From Haliclystus octoradiatus (Eukaryota; Cnidaria; Staurozoa; Stauromedusae; Haliclystidae): a stretch of DNA of 64,000 nt. The notes under the pieces were generated by a model. It made no database searches. It saw only the letters and a program-made list of their open reading frames with translations, and was not told the origin of the DNA. The translations under genes and the position numbers were made by a program. Below, in pieces: positions 34,801 to 45,490 of this stretch. The stretch is taken from contig OU744449.1 of NCBI GenBank assembly GCA_916610825.1, positions 12,531,520 to 12,595,519 of the forward strand. Direction: 5' to 3'. How positions within the stretch are numbered: position 1 is the stretch's first letter; every line of letters begins with the position of its first letter.

Positions 34801-37143
34801 TATTTCTATGCCGACCTAAAGTCTGTGTCCAACCAGTTTGCAGAGTACAGTGATTTTTAGCAATATCTATATCTAGGTTTCAATTGAAGATCAAGTCTAG
34901 ACGCGAGTTGTTTTACAATATTTGGAAAGTATTGTAGTGACTCTGGTCCACAAATAATATTTTAATTGACTTATTTACTTGATTAATTATTTAAATCAGA
35001 CTATTGGCTAGATTTGTTAGGCAGGTTGATACCAATTCATAATGTAAATCTCAATGGCAGTTGCGCCTCACTCTTCATACTGGATACCCAATAAGTATTA
35101 CTACTGAATAGTAAATGGTGATTTTCTTTTCTTATAGCATTTACAAGAAATTCTTGAAGGGGATATGACTGCCATCGCATGGCTGATGAAATGCTTTCCA
35201 GAAGAGAAAGATGATGAAAAAGTACGCCGATACCTTGGAAAATATGGTGTTACAGGAAAACAACAGGTAAAACAATTTGAATTTTTCTTAATTAATTTGA
35301 CCATATTTATCAAATCTATTTTGTCGCTATTGTACTGTTGAAATGTAGTTACACATTACGATATATGGTAAATTGTCTGGCTGGTACGTTGATTAAATTT
35401 ACTGCTTAAGATGTGCTGGATAATTTAATGTTCATATATTTTAGACACCTCAACATATTTTGAACACAGTTTCCAACGTTGTAAAGCAACTAGTTTATTG
35501 TTGGTTCCAAAAATGTGATTTTATAGATATGCAGCAGCACGTCTCCAATAACTCGAAACAGTTTTGTTTGTAACTGCAGTGTTTGTTAGCAACTGCTCCG
35601 CGATATTTTGAAACTTTAGACTAGTTGTTGTGTTGTCCCTTGACCTGGTAGCTCAGTAGCAAAAGTCCTAGCCACACTTTGTGCAGGAGGCAAGGATTCA
35701 ATTCTTTGTCGGTGCTCGCATCCTGTGTCCGCATATATCTTTAAATGTGATTATAACATCCAATAAACAAGCTCTTGTGTCTGCAGGGTGACTATCAGAT
35801 CTAAGTAATTGAAAATGTAACATGTAACATATCACATGTAAAATGTAACATAATTCATCATTGCTGAACAGTCATCACGATTTCTTGGGGCTCAGCAGCC
35901 ATCAATTTAATCTTACCCTAAAACAACGTTTACTAACTATTTGAAATTGCCCTATAACTATACTAACTATAAATATTTAATCTTATTCTTTGAATTTTAC
36001 CAAACATAATTACATTTCAACTGTTTGAAATATTTAAATCAAAATCAAGCAGCAATCAATCAATGTAAAATAAATCTCTGTACATGTGACTATTTTCATT
36101 CTCTAACTTGTACCCACTGTTTATGTGTCTCAAATATACTAGATCTATCTATCATAAGGGTAGTATAGACTCGGCTTTATATATCTTGTTTGACCAAAAC
36201 TCAAATGCCTACATTTTGTTAATTTATAGATGTGCCCAATTGATAATCTTTCTGATGGCCAAAGAAGTCGTATTATTTTCTCATGGCTTGCCTATCAAAA
36301 TCCACATATGTTATTACTTGATGAACCTACTAATCATCTTGATATTGAAACAATCGATGCTTTAGCTGATGCTATTAATGCCTTCAACGGTGGCTTGGTA
36401 TTGGTTAGTCACGACTTCCGTCTCATTATGCAGGTAATAGAGAACAAATTTATTGATTTGTTTTAATTCTGTCACATTTTTGATCCATGTCTAATTGTAT
36501 GCAATATTGGTAATAATTTGATGGCTAACTACTGTACAGTGCGGCCTTCGTGTAGTGGCTAGGGCGTTGGCCTGCAGGGTCTCGGGTTCAATCCCTGTCC
36601 GGAGCACTATAGGTCAGGAAGGGCATCCGGCTATTAAACGCACACAAGCTTCAAAATACTAACAAATTAAACCAACCACCCCGGGGAAAAAAAGCTGCAA
36701 GCTTACCCGGTTTGTGGAAGAATGGTAATTACAAAAAATAGAAAATACATGCATATTGATTTAATGCAGTTTTTGTTTGTAATTTCAAACTGCTGACTTC
36801 GTTAAGTAAGCGTTGTTTAGCCTGCGTGCAGACTAAAACGTTTCTTGAGGAAAGTGTAGAAACGTTATAGTCTGGACGCAGGCTAGCGTTGTTTGATAAT
36901 ATCTCCTTGCTGCTGTTTGTACTGCAGAGACTGTTGCTAACATTTCCCACAAATCAGGTTATGTAGCTCGTTCTTTCAAACCGAAATCATGTTAAATACC
37001 TCTCTCTTTTTTTTAAGGTTGCCAAAGAAATTTGGGTGTGTGAACATCAAACTGTGACACCATGGAAAGGAGACATTTTCGCATACAAGAAAGAACTCAA
37101 AAAGAGAGTCCTGAAGGATTTGAAAGCCGCCGCTAATAAATAA
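25810..37143 (+). CDS. ABCF2: ATP-binding cassette protein ABCF2, complete, ten exons, 605 aa
   Basis: Soluble twin-ATPase of the ABCF family (relative of yeast Arb1), linked to ribosome biogenesis and translation in the cytosol. It has no membrane domain. Exons: 25810-26128, 26979-27180, 27693-28050, 29785-29880, 31690-31809, 32375-32464, 32753-32926, 35138-35266, 36230-36433, 37018-37143, with GT-AG introns and consistent phases (1818 nt). The N terminus is Lys-rich ([11 protein letters not shown]). NBD1 has Walker A GANGCGKST (split across the exon 1/2 junction, about residue 102), signature FSGGWRMR (215) and [12 protein letters not shown] (235). NBD2 has GPNGAGKST (416), LSDGQRSR (503) and [11 protein letters not shown] (524), and retains the VSHDFRL motif. 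All key ATPase residues are present. Human ABCF2 is 623 aa, so length fits. The ATG is the first in the open frame after a stop-rich leader. Confidence 0.96.
28098..28206. repeat. Short inverted repeat (about 16 bp arms) in ABCF2 intron 3
   Basis: GGTAATCATACGGTTTC near 28098 pairs with GAAACCATATGATTACC near 28190, with one or two mismatches. It may be a minor MITE or chance in A+T-rich intron DNA. No coding content is visible in the rest of this intron (28051-29784). Confidence 0.35.
31033..31270. mobile_element. Copy of the GGTCCGAC MITE family, rearranged
   Basis: It starts with GGTCCGACAACAGGTTCAGCC followed closely by a second GCTCCGACAAACTA. Later come GGGTTCAGCCTTCTGGAATC, TTAAAGGCATTACAACATTT and TCGTTGAAGTTTGACTTATA, in the family order. 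The duplicated head suggests two overlapping insertions or a rearrangement. It lies in the ABCF2 intron 29881-31689. Confidence 0.5.
32080..32146. mobile_element. Fragment of a pogo-like MITE end
   Basis: The right part (GTCACTCACGAGGAGTTTGACTG then TA) resembles an inverted CAGTCAAACTCCTCGTGAGTGAC pogo-type terminus. The other end is not found. It lies in ABCF2 intron 31810-32374. Confidence 0.35.
33871..34812. mobile_element. Foldback-type element with tandem-repeat arms and 9-bp target duplication
   Basis: This 942-bp unit in ABCF2 intron 32927-35137 is flanked by exact GACCTAAAG (33862-33870 and 34813-34821). Its left arm (about 33871-34280) is made of about six diverged 55-60-bp units containing TTTACCGCAGCTAA and CAGCTATTTAGTC. 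Its right arm (about 34372-34812) holds about five 75-85-bp units with the inverse motifs (TTAGCTGCGGAAATGATCTA, GACTTTTTAGCTG). The outermost bases agree in inverse: AAGTCAGCAGCTAAAAAGTC on the left against AAGTCAACAGCTAAAAAGTC from the right. A spacer of about 90 bp separates the arms. No coding frame is present. Long arms of internal tandem repeats and 9-bp duplications recall Foldback and Mutator-like elements. Confidence 0.7.
35642..35790 (+). mobile_element. tRNA-like SINE fragment in ABCF2 intron
   Basis: CTGGTAGCTCAGTAGC resembles a pol III box A and AAGGATTCAATTC a box B, spaced as in a tRNA. The fold is poor and it is followed by non-tRNA sequence (CATCCTGTGTCCGC ... CCAATAAACAAGC), so a SINE rather than a functional tRNA is likely. 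It differs from the two other SINE types in the window. Confidence 0.45.
36541..36726 (+). mobile_element. tRNA-derived SINE of a second family in the last ABCF2 intron
   Basis: The head GCGGCCTTCGTGTAGTGGCT contains a box A-like block and GGGTCTCGGGTTCAATCC a box B. The body continues CAGGAAGGGCATCCGGCTAT, a string I associate from memory with conserved central domains of some SINE groups. The tail ends near AAGAATGG. No poly-A tail or target duplication is clear. It lies in intron 36434-37017. Confidence 0.6.
36819..36884. mobile_element. 66-bp hairpin element flanked by 10-bp direct repeats
   Basis: Arms of 27 bp (36819-36845 and 36858-36884) are inverse with two mismatches (AGCCTGCGTGCAGACTAAAA against AGCCTGCGTCCAGACTATAA). 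The flanks are exact AGCGTTGTTT at 36809-36818 and 36885-36894, consistent with a target duplication. It lies in the last ABCF2 intron, right beside the SINE. Confidence 0.6.
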
Positions 37144-38637
37144 GACTTTAACATTTTTGCATAAATAATGTATTACTATTATACATATTCAATGACTTCA
37201 GTACACAGTTATTTATTGGAATGCAAAGAGCAACATATTATTATAATAATGTCTGTATGGTCGTTCTGTTAATGGCATAGTAATTTCATGGAATTGTATT
37301 CCAAAATTAACAACAGTAGAGTGTAATTTTATTTGGATTGTCGTCTAACCACAAACGAAAGTTTTGTGGTAAGAAAATTATAAAGGAAACTTATTTATCT
37401 ATTCCTATTAAGAATCATTTCGTTTTTCTTTTTGTATATCAAACTCGCCTTATATTCACCATGATGATCTGATTTCCATATGCCATTCCCTCCCCCTATC
37501 AACCTCTCATATTTTACGTCTTTTAATATCTCACCTCGCTGGGTGTCCCACTTTTCAGTGCACCAATGAAGTAGAACATGAATCAATTTCAGCTGTCACA
37601 TTCAGAGAACGTTTTCGTATTTTACCATTGCGAACCCGATCGGAACTGGGTTGTAATAAGTAGTATATAGTATAATAAAAACAAACAACCAATCATGGGC
37701 ACACTTTGGCTATCAACTATTGATTGGAAATATCATCATCATTTATTCAGAGTAAACGTGATATTCATGATAGTTGTAAACTGTTTCCAATAACTATGTC
37801 TATAACTTTACGGTTATTACCCACACGATCCTACTTAAATAATTCCTCATATGGCGTTTGCATACATTCTTGATCGCCCTTGATCATGCACGATCACAGA
37901 TTTTGACAAATGTTCCAGCTGCTTAAAAAATCGATCTCAACAACATGATAGGTCATAATAATAATGATAATATTATGTAAATTGCTTGTACTGTACTTGC
38001 AAAAGCTCCGATTAAGCGATTGCATTACAAAATGATTAGTGCAAAGAAATGTATTCTGAGGACCAAGCAAAAACGTGTTTTGTTATTTACTGACTTCACA
38101 CGATCATCATCATTTATTCAGAAACCTGATGAGTTACATGGCATGCATGACACTATAGTTGATGGCATTGGGTATTTGTCGAAGGTGGAAGGTCCCGTAA
38201 ATGACGCAAGAAGTTGGCGATATAACGACAGAAAGACACATGTTTTGTTGCACATAAGTTCTAAATAGCTCATATTGCCTTAATGTATTATAATATAATA
38301 TCTGTATATTTAGGTTATAAAGACATTGACCTAGTTTATATATAGGTTACATGGTAAATGCATCACAACTGAAGTCGCGAAGAATATTGCCAGGGAATAT
38401 ATATTGGATATGGTTTGGTTTTCTTTTCTACAAATAAAATGAACGTAAAAGAAAATATAACTAAATTCATTATATAATCATCTATACTCAAAAACCAATG
38501 ATAATAGATCATCCCGGTGATAACGGTCTGACGATTTTGCCCGTAATTGAAATAGTTTGATGGTTATGGAAAGGCGAAGAATGCCTCCTAAAATAAAATA
38601 TCTACTAAAACGAAGCTTGAAAATGTTTTGTAAACAA
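37144..38637. other. Spacer between convergent ABCF2 and GPCR genes
   Basis: This stretch contains the 3' UTRs of both genes. An AATAAA at 37674-37679 is a candidate ABCF2 polyadenylation signal, and another overlaps the ABCF2 stop region near 37135. The 82-codon frame at 38020-38268 has no recognisable motif and I do not call it a gene. No repeat family member was recognised. Confidence 0.4.
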
Positions 38638-39495
38638 TTACGTACATTTTCTTTTCTCTTCGATCTGATCGGTAGTAATCCCTCCTTTCATAATGAGCAA
38701 TGGGGATAAAGCAGGTGCAAGCAAACCAATGGCAGAAGTGCACCCATGATAATTGAATGTTGCCTCGCTGTATGTACCAAATATACCAATCAACTGAATA
38801 GCAATAAATGGGATCCACAACAACACAGTAACTAATATAACCCAATTGACTTTTCGTGTACGATTTGCTTCATCTGGATGAGACTTGGCCAATTCTGTAA
38901 CTGGTTGCTTCATGTAAGCCATTGAAATCAATATGGCTACACCATAGACCACCAATGAATAGAGAATGAATGACACGGTGATGTAATCAATGCCTTGACT
39001 TGCAATTATACAACGGTCTCTTTTAATGCCAAGTGGTGCATCGATTGTATCAAATACCACCATGATAGTGTACCCTGTTGCAGCAATACCACATGCTAGC
39101 CAAAGGTATGACACCGAATGCTTCAATGTTTCAATTGGTACTTCACGATCTTTAATTGATTCGTGTCTTTCGTATGCCATTAGAGGGAATAAAGCAAATG
39201 ACATTGTGATGGCAAGCATACAACTAAAGAGGCTAGCTGTACAGACTGGTGTGTTTGCAACAATATTAGTACTCGGGAAAGCACGATATGCCAGTAGAAT
39301 TGGATTGAAAAATGCTGTTTGAAGGACATTGGCAATTGAGAAGTGTACAATCAAATAATTAAATGGTTTAGTTTTTTTGTCTTTGCAATTCCAATAGGAT
39401 AAAATCACAAACAAATTGGCTGCAGTTCCAACTAAAATGTTGAATGTATAGAACGGTGTAACGAAAACTGTCGTCGATGAATACTGGTTCCACAT
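38638..39495 (-). CDS. Rhodopsin-type (class A) G protein-coupled receptor, single coding exon, 285 aa
   Basis: Seven hydrophobic segments are visible, with a very short N terminus before the first (starts MWNQYSSTTVFVTPF). The TM3-ECL2 disulfide pair is present (VCTASLF near residue 84 and DRCIIAS near 162). The DRY position reads ERH in LMAYERHES. TM6 carries LLWIPF where CWxP is usual, and TM7 ends ALSPLLIM in place of NPxxY. No lysine is at the opsin Schiff-base site. It is most like orphan invertebrate class A receptors that signal at the plasma membrane through G proteins; the ligand is unknown. The ATG gives a normal TM1 and is the first in the frame. A possible 5' UTR intron is at 39570-39673. 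Its nearest neighbour, VIAAT, is divergent and also intronless. Confidence 0.8.
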   Translation of the reverse strand: MWNQYSSTTVFVTPFYTFNILVGTAANLFVILSYWNCKDKKTKPFNYLIVHFSIANVLQTAFFNPILLAYRAFPSTNIVANTPVCTASLFSCMLAITMSFALFPLMAYERHESIKDREVPIETLKHSVSYLWLACGIAATGYTIMVVFDTIDAPLGIKRDRCIIASQGIDYITVSFILYSLVVYGVAILISMAYMKQPVTELAKSHPDEANRTRKVNWVILVTVLLWIPFIAIQLIGIFGTYSEATFNYHGCTSAIGLLAPALSPLLIMKGGITTDQIEEKRKCT

Positions 39496-39569
39496 GTTGG
39501 TAATTGACAGGTTGTACGTTTAACTTATAACTGTATGGTCAAATTAGACAGCAGATGCTTGTTTTTATC

Positions 39570-39673
39570 CTAAAACAAATGAATTCATTAAAAAATAAAA
39601 GCAACAAAATATATAATATACGAATACTTTTTGCAAATATTACGAGACCTTAAAATAATATCTTATTACTTAC
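39570..39673 (-). other. Possible 5' UTR intron of the GPCR gene
   Basis: On the minus strand there is a consensus donor (TATAC then GTAAGT) at 39668-39673 and an acceptor (CATTTGTTTTAG) at 39570-39571. The distance to the ATG at 39495 is 74 bases. This would make the transcript spliced although the coding region is a single exon. Transcript data would decide it. Confidence 0.35.
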
Positions 39674-39699
39674 GTATAGTTTATACAGGCTCAGTCGGA

Positions 39700-42693
39700 T
39701 CCACATACGTCTTCAGCTATTGTGCATATTGATTTTGAAACAGTGTGTAAGCTATATAAACCATGTCTAGACTATTTGGATTTCAAAAGCCCATTTATAA
39801 GATTCTATTTAAGAGACACTAAGTTATGGTATTTGATTAACAGACCCTTCATCTGACCAGTTACGTCCCGATTTACGTACCGTGAGATAATAATTGCTAC
39901 TGGAAATTGAGGCGCAAATGTCAGAACATTCAGCCTAGCTTTCTCTTCACTCTTTTATTTTGGACGCTTCGATGCAGAATGAACCTGTACTTATGCGACA
40001 TCATTTGTACACACATGTATTGTTATGCCCGCCAGAAAGAAAATGTTAAACAAAGCAATCATTGAATATCTAATCTTATCTCCAACAATCAAAATTAAAA
40101 ATCACGTGAAAAATACGAAAAATGGAAGTATAGTACATTGTCTGGATTTGATATGATTATAAAGTGCATGTGATTGATGGCAGATGCGCTTTTTTACCTC
40201 AGAAGAAAAATAATCATAGAATCAGGAATAGCAATAAACGTCTCGCGACTTATGAATTTGGAAGTCAAAAGATCACGGATCTTCAGTTCAGAGTTCCCTT
40301 CCAGTTTCTTATATTTCATTGTTGGTACGATTTACAATTATACATACACGGATACAATCCTTAATAGAGAAAATGCGCGGGATAGTTCTATTAAATTATT
40401 CATGACTTATTCATCATCAAGACAATCAAGCTCCAAACTCTGATTAGGCTTAAAACAAGATATCACAGGGTTATTAGTCAAGAACGGAAACACTTGCACA
40501 TTGTTTGGCGGAATATGTGCAAAGACAAACGAAACTTTATGTTGAGCAGGGTGCGAGGTTAATTATTTATAAAATAATATAACAGTACACATTTCCGAGA
40601 TCTTTGTGGAAAAATAATACACGAAACGTACTTAGCGAGACAAGAGAAAATCGTAACAAATTATGAGCCTGTATAGACATCTGCCCCGAGGTTTGTTTAG
40701 TAAAACCATAGGTTTCATAAAAAACCTCGGGGCTGGTACACGCATGCTAGTATTAGACAACTAGATTTTCAACATCAACTTGCGCTTCAACGGGGTTGTT
40801 CAAATGGAACTTTGGCAGAATGTCCATAAAATTCTATCAATGAAAAAGATACCCCAAATATATTTTTTATGAATGACAGATCCAGCCAAAAAATATGAAA
40901 AGGAAAATTTCATGGGTAAAACTTATTTTGCAAAATGATAAAATTGCATCACGTCAAAAGGATATCTTAAAAATTTCCTGACAAAAGCATATCTTAATTT
41001 TTTTTTTTTGATTTTGAAAAAGTTACCCTTTAATATTTGAACGTTCCCGTGTAAGAAGTTACCCCCGGGACTTGCATGCAACACCACTGTTTCTTCGATT
41101 TTGCTCATTTTTGTATCTACTTTTAAATTTTGGACTTCCTTCTTACTCTATTTCGAATGGAACGATACAATCGAACCACATAGAATTATAGATAGATGTT
41201 TATTTAATCATGAAACACACTTAATAATATTTATATAAATCGACGTACTTTTAAAATGATTAATAATGTTACCATTTTTTTTTAATAATTTGGCTACTAT
41301 AACTTATTATTTCAGAATTAAGATGCTATTCACGTTCCACAATTAACTTATTTGACATTTGCTTCACAAATTAGGTGTGGTCAAGATGGTGTGGTACATG
41401 CCCATTTGGTAAGCTTCGGGATCTATTATCTATTTGCCTTGAACTATATGCATGTTATGCCTGGCATGCAGGTGTATAAATAACGGGCAGAGCTCACATG
41501 AACAATTATTCTACTGGGAGGATGTTTTTAGAAGGAAAATTTATTTCCTTTATTATTCGATAAATCAAAATAATGTTGAGATGGACGACAGGAACATTAA
41601 CGCGTTAATCCTGACATCACAATAGAGAAATATCGTGTTAAAACAGGTATCACATAACGACAAGAGAATACAGTATACTCGGAGTCGGACAGTTAGTGAA
41701 ACAGCTTCTAATTATCAATGAAATTCAGTTGACAAGCTATAAGAGAAACATTTATAAAAAATATTAATTTTTATAGTAATACTAAAAGGTTGGAAAAATG
41801 TGCACCGCAATTTAGTCCCAATGTAATAAAAATCTGTCTCTTGAGACACTTCAAAGCATACATTCTGAATGATATAATATATGATTATATCCTTCTGTCA
41901 TTGTACTTCAAACTCAATATTATAATAACTGTTTCCCTGCTATCTATAGGCAACATGTATATAAGGCAGGCTATAAGCCTAATGAATAATTATGAAATGT
42001 TACAACGATAATATTATGCCATTATGAAGACAATAGCCATGTATCATAGTTTCGCAATATTCAAAGGCCATAATTACTTACTTCACTGGTTTTGGCAAAC
42101 TATTTCATTAAAATAACGTAACGAAGATTTACAAATGCTACAGGCTTGCACCACATCCCAACATTGCATGATGCATAATGTCTTGCCTGGTGTGTTTATT
42201 ACAATTTATTGGGCCGGCTACGTAAATAACTGAATCTATATCCAGAAAGGTATTATTTCGACACCTGTTTGCAGATTTCAGGTGGCTTGAAGCTGCAGAA
42301 TTGTCACACTGTTGTGTCCCAAAACATCAATTTTCACATACACTCAAAAAGAGCATAATGATTGACGGTAGTATTTGTCAACCAATCGAATGACATTCTC
42401 TTTGTTGATGTGACAGTTTGATGAAATTGGATTTGTAATATTTGCACGTGGGTCCTATCAAAACACAATCGAATGTCACAGAAAAGGGGACTGTCATACT
42501 GCGAATAGCTTATCATTTCCCATTTCAAGTTGACCTCTTCGATTAGAAACATCTCATTGCATATTATTACATTCACACATAGCTCAGTTTGATAATTTTT
42601 ATCAGTCTCATTCAAAAATTGCTGGCAGCATTCATATGGTACTTGGAAATATAAACATTATTATCAATAGTATTTGCTAGTTTTGTTGTGAAG
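39700..42693. other. Shared upstream region of the divergent GPCR and VIAAT genes
   Basis: About 3 kb of A+T-rich DNA without a convincing ORF. It contains a hairpin with 11-bp arms (CCCCGAGGTTT at 40683 and AAACCTCGGGG at 40725). Promoters for both flanking genes should be here, but I see no element that I can name with confidence. Confidence 0.4.
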
Positions 42694-44142
42694 ATGTCTT
42701 CGGCTCCAGACTCAAAGCAAAGAGGACTATCAACATTGAGAGAAGATTGTGAGGATGATAGAATACCATTTGTCGATGAAAATTTACCAAATAATTACCT
42801 ATCGACCTCTGTTAATCTGGACGATGAAAGAGAGAACACTCAAAGAAGGCCATCCAGAAAAAGTAGGTCGAGTAGTTTCAGAAATTTCCGTTCTGCATCA
42901 CTTACAATTTCACTCATTGAGAAGTTTTCTGATGACAGACAAGCTCCAACAGTTTTAGCTGGCTGGAATGTAAGTAATCTGATCCAAGGAACTGGTATAT
43001 TAGGAATACCATTTGCTGTCCAACAAGGTGGCTGGGCTGCTATTGCGGCGATATTTATTGTTGCAGCCATGTGTTGCCACACAGGGCAATTGCTTATCGA
43101 TTGCCTCTACGAAGAATCACCAAAGTCAAAATTAAGAAAAAGAATTCGAGTTAGCTATGCTGAAATTGGTGAAGCAGTATTTCCAAAATTTGGTTGGGCA
43201 ATGGTAAATTTTGTACAAGCATGTGAAATGTATGGAGCTGTTGTTATGTATATCGTTCTACTTGGCGAAGTTTTGCACGGTGTGTTCGAACCTATTGTAC
43301 CTAGTTTCAGTACATCAGAATGGGCAGCGATTAGTTGTTTAATCTGTCTGCCCGCATTATTTATACGTCGTATGTCTATTATCTCATGGTTTAGTATGAT
43401 AGCGGTGTTCTGCTTAATGTCTTCAATTGTTGTTATGATAGCATTTTGTTTAACACAAACCAATGTATGGCATTTGGGTAACATTCCAGCATTTGATCCG
43501 AAAACATTTCCAATCGCATTAGGAATTGTTGTGTTCAGTTATTGCGCTCATGCTGTATTTCCCGGTATCGAGAATAGTATGAGGCATCCTAATCAATTTA
43601 ATCCAATGTTAAACTGGGCATTCCTCGTTGCGGCAATAAGCAAAACACTGCTTGGTGCATTTATGGTATTGACATTTAGTAACGGTACTAAAGAAGTAGC
43701 CACACTCAACTTACAAATCAGTCCTGTCTTTTATAAACTTGTTACTATCTTGGTCTTACTTAATGTAATTTTGGTAATGCCGCTTGGTATGTTTGTTGTA
43801 AGTGCTACTTGGGACGATATTACCTTGCATCACTTTCCACACCTCAATCATGAATCGGAATATTTTTGGGTGTGGCTTCTTATCACTCGCCCAATGTTAC
43901 TTGGTGGGGCATTACTATTGGCTGTCATTATCCCTCAATTTGGATTGTTAATGGGGCTGATTGGTAGTTTTACTGGTACAATGTTGTGTTTTATCTTTCC
44001 TTGTGTCTTTCACATGAAATTAAAATGGAATAAACTTACTATTATACAAGTTACTGTACAGATTTTAATTATTGTATTTGGTATAATTGCTGGAGGTTTT
44101 GGGTTTTACTTTTCAATGAAAAGGCTTATTGAATCTTATTAA
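42694..44142 (+). CDS. Vesicular inhibitory amino acid transporter-like protein (SLC32/VIAAT), single exon, 482 aa
   Basis: Proton-coupled carrier of the amino acid/auxin permease fold. SLC32 members load GABA and glycine into synaptic vesicles. The protein has a hydrophilic Ser/Arg-rich N terminus (about residues 1-85), then AGWNVSNLIQGTGILGIPFA, which matches the TM1 signature of VGAT (AGWNVTNxIQG). Nine to ten further hydrophobic segments follow, including FPIALGIVVFSYCAHAVFPG and a block (LLMGLIGSFTGTMLCFIFP) that match VGAT TM6 and TM9. It ends GGFGFYFSMKRLIESY, like the family C terminus. I chose the ATG at 42694; the frame also opens at a GTG six bases earlier, unlikely as a start in animals. 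It lacks introns in an intron-rich locus. An AATAAA lies at 44166-44171. It is somewhat short against 525 aa in human, so it may be a paralogue with another substrate. Confidence 0.85.
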   Translation: MSSAPDSKQRGLSTLREDCEDDRIPFVDENLPNNYLSTSVNLDDERENTQRRPSRKSRSSSFRNFRSASLTISLIEKFSDDRQAPTVLAGWNVSNLIQGTGILGIPFAVQQGGWAAIAAIFIVAAMCCHTGQLLIDCLYEESPKSKLRKRIRVSYAEIGEAVFPKFGWAMVNFVQACEMYGAVVMYIVLLGEVLHGVFEPIVPSFSTSEWAAISCLICLPALFIRRMSIISWFSMIAVFCLMSSIVVMIAFCLTQTNVWHLGNIPAFDPKTFPIALGIVVFSYCAHAVFPGIENSMRHPNQFNPMLNWAFLVAAISKTLLGAFMVLTFSNGTKEVATLNLQISPVFYKLVTILVLLNVILVMPLGMFVVSATWDDITLHHFPHLNHESEYFWVWLLITRPMLLGGALLLAVIIPQFGLLMGLIGSFTGTMLCFIFPCVFHMKLKWNKLTIIQVTVQILIIVFGIIAGGFGFYFSMKRLIESY

Positions 44143-44165
44143 AAATGTTTGTTGAATCTAAATGA

Positions 44166-44171
44166 AATAAA
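44166..44171 (+). promoter_or_regulatory. Polyadenylation signal candidate of the VIAAT-like gene
   Basis: AATAAA lies 24 bases after the stop codon, with further copies near 44250 and 44508. Which one is used cannot be told from sequence. Confidence 0.35.
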
Positions 44172-45355
44172 TAGTATGCAATTCTTGACACAACTTATTT
44201 AATCAGATTAACTATTACGAGAATCATACAACTTATACAAACAATCAATTAATAAATATGCAAATTAGATGAATGATATTTTAAGTTTAATCGCAAAATT
44301 AAATTCAGAACTGTCCATCTTTCATCAAATTCTAGATAAAGTTGAGTTCCTTGACACGAATGCCATAACCAAATTGATCATTTAATCACGTTATCATTTA
44401 ATATTGGAGTGTACAATTACAGAAATTATGTATCTTTGTGGAGTTACGATCAGAAGATGTGGAGCTATAATCACTTAATTTGAGTTTTTAAAACTGTTAC
44501 TGTATATAATAAAGTTGATGTTTTTAACAATTTATGAAGTACTGTATTGTATTCATAAACCAAGAACAAATTACCTCAAAATGTTTGTATATTCCTTTAT
44601 TGTATCTATGTATATCTATGATTTCCCTTTAAAAAACAGAAACCATGTATAGTGATCTCAGTAGAGCAATGTAGTTTGTAACCAAGTTTGAAACATGGTA
44701 TTAATTAATAAAATGTCTTCAGTATAATATTGCAATATGCTATCCACAGTTCTTCACTGTATGGGTAAAAAACAAGCAGTGTTACAGGCCAGTAGGAAGC
44801 ATTTGGAATGGGGAGGGCTGGGTGAGACATATTGTGAGGATGAAAGGCCCCTCCCTTTTAGGTTACATACTGACCGAGCTGTAATGGAGACTGTAAAAAA
44901 GTGGTCAAATCAGACAAGTAGTTGACTCTTGATGCAGGTGTTACATATTTTATACACACTGTCTAGTATATTAAGCAAACACTCAAGGGAACAGTGTGCG
45001 TGTATAGAATAGTGCAAATGTGCTCTAGACATAAAACACAGTGAACAATGGTTACTCCAAGTAATACAAATACAAATCATGTAAGATTTTCATAAAAAAC
45101 GACACGGAAAGTAGGCAACTTAGCGTTCATAAACTTTTTCTGCAGCGCTGAACATTACCATTTGTTTGGAGTATAAAGGTGTTAGCATACCTAATGTAAT
45201 TGATAGCAACTTCTACTTTGAGTGATGCAATTGGGAGATACCATTTTTTATAGTTTATCGTTTTCCTATAATAGGCCTATTGTCAATCTCACTTTCGTTG
45301 AGTTTTGAAAAAGACAATTATTAGAAATAACATATCGAATAAATAGGCTTGTATA

Positions 45356-45490
45356 CAGTGAAACCTGTTATAACGGTCACCTCTATACAGCGGCCACCTG
45401 TCTATAATGGTCACTCTTTCAATGCCTAAAATAGTATTTTCTATTGAATCAAACCTGTATATAAAGGTCACCTGTCTATAGTGGTCAATT
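45356..45490. mobile_element. Pogo/Tigger-like MITE, 3' truncated or diverged
   Basis: It begins TA-CAGTGAAACCTGTTATAACGG, a pogo-type terminus. Internal copies of GGTCACCTGTCTATA(A/G)TGGTCA repeat twice (45387-45415 and 45459-45487). An interior block, TAGTATTTTCTATTGAAT, is shared with the copy at 19.9 kb. The far terminus was not found. Confidence 0.5.

Noticed and set aside
36541-36610. tRNA gene
   Set aside because: Pol III boxes are present but acceptor and anticodon stems do not pair convincingly and a SINE-like body follows.
38020-38268. 82-codon plus-strand frame
   Set aside because: No recognisable motif, no splice context, and in a 3' intergenic region.
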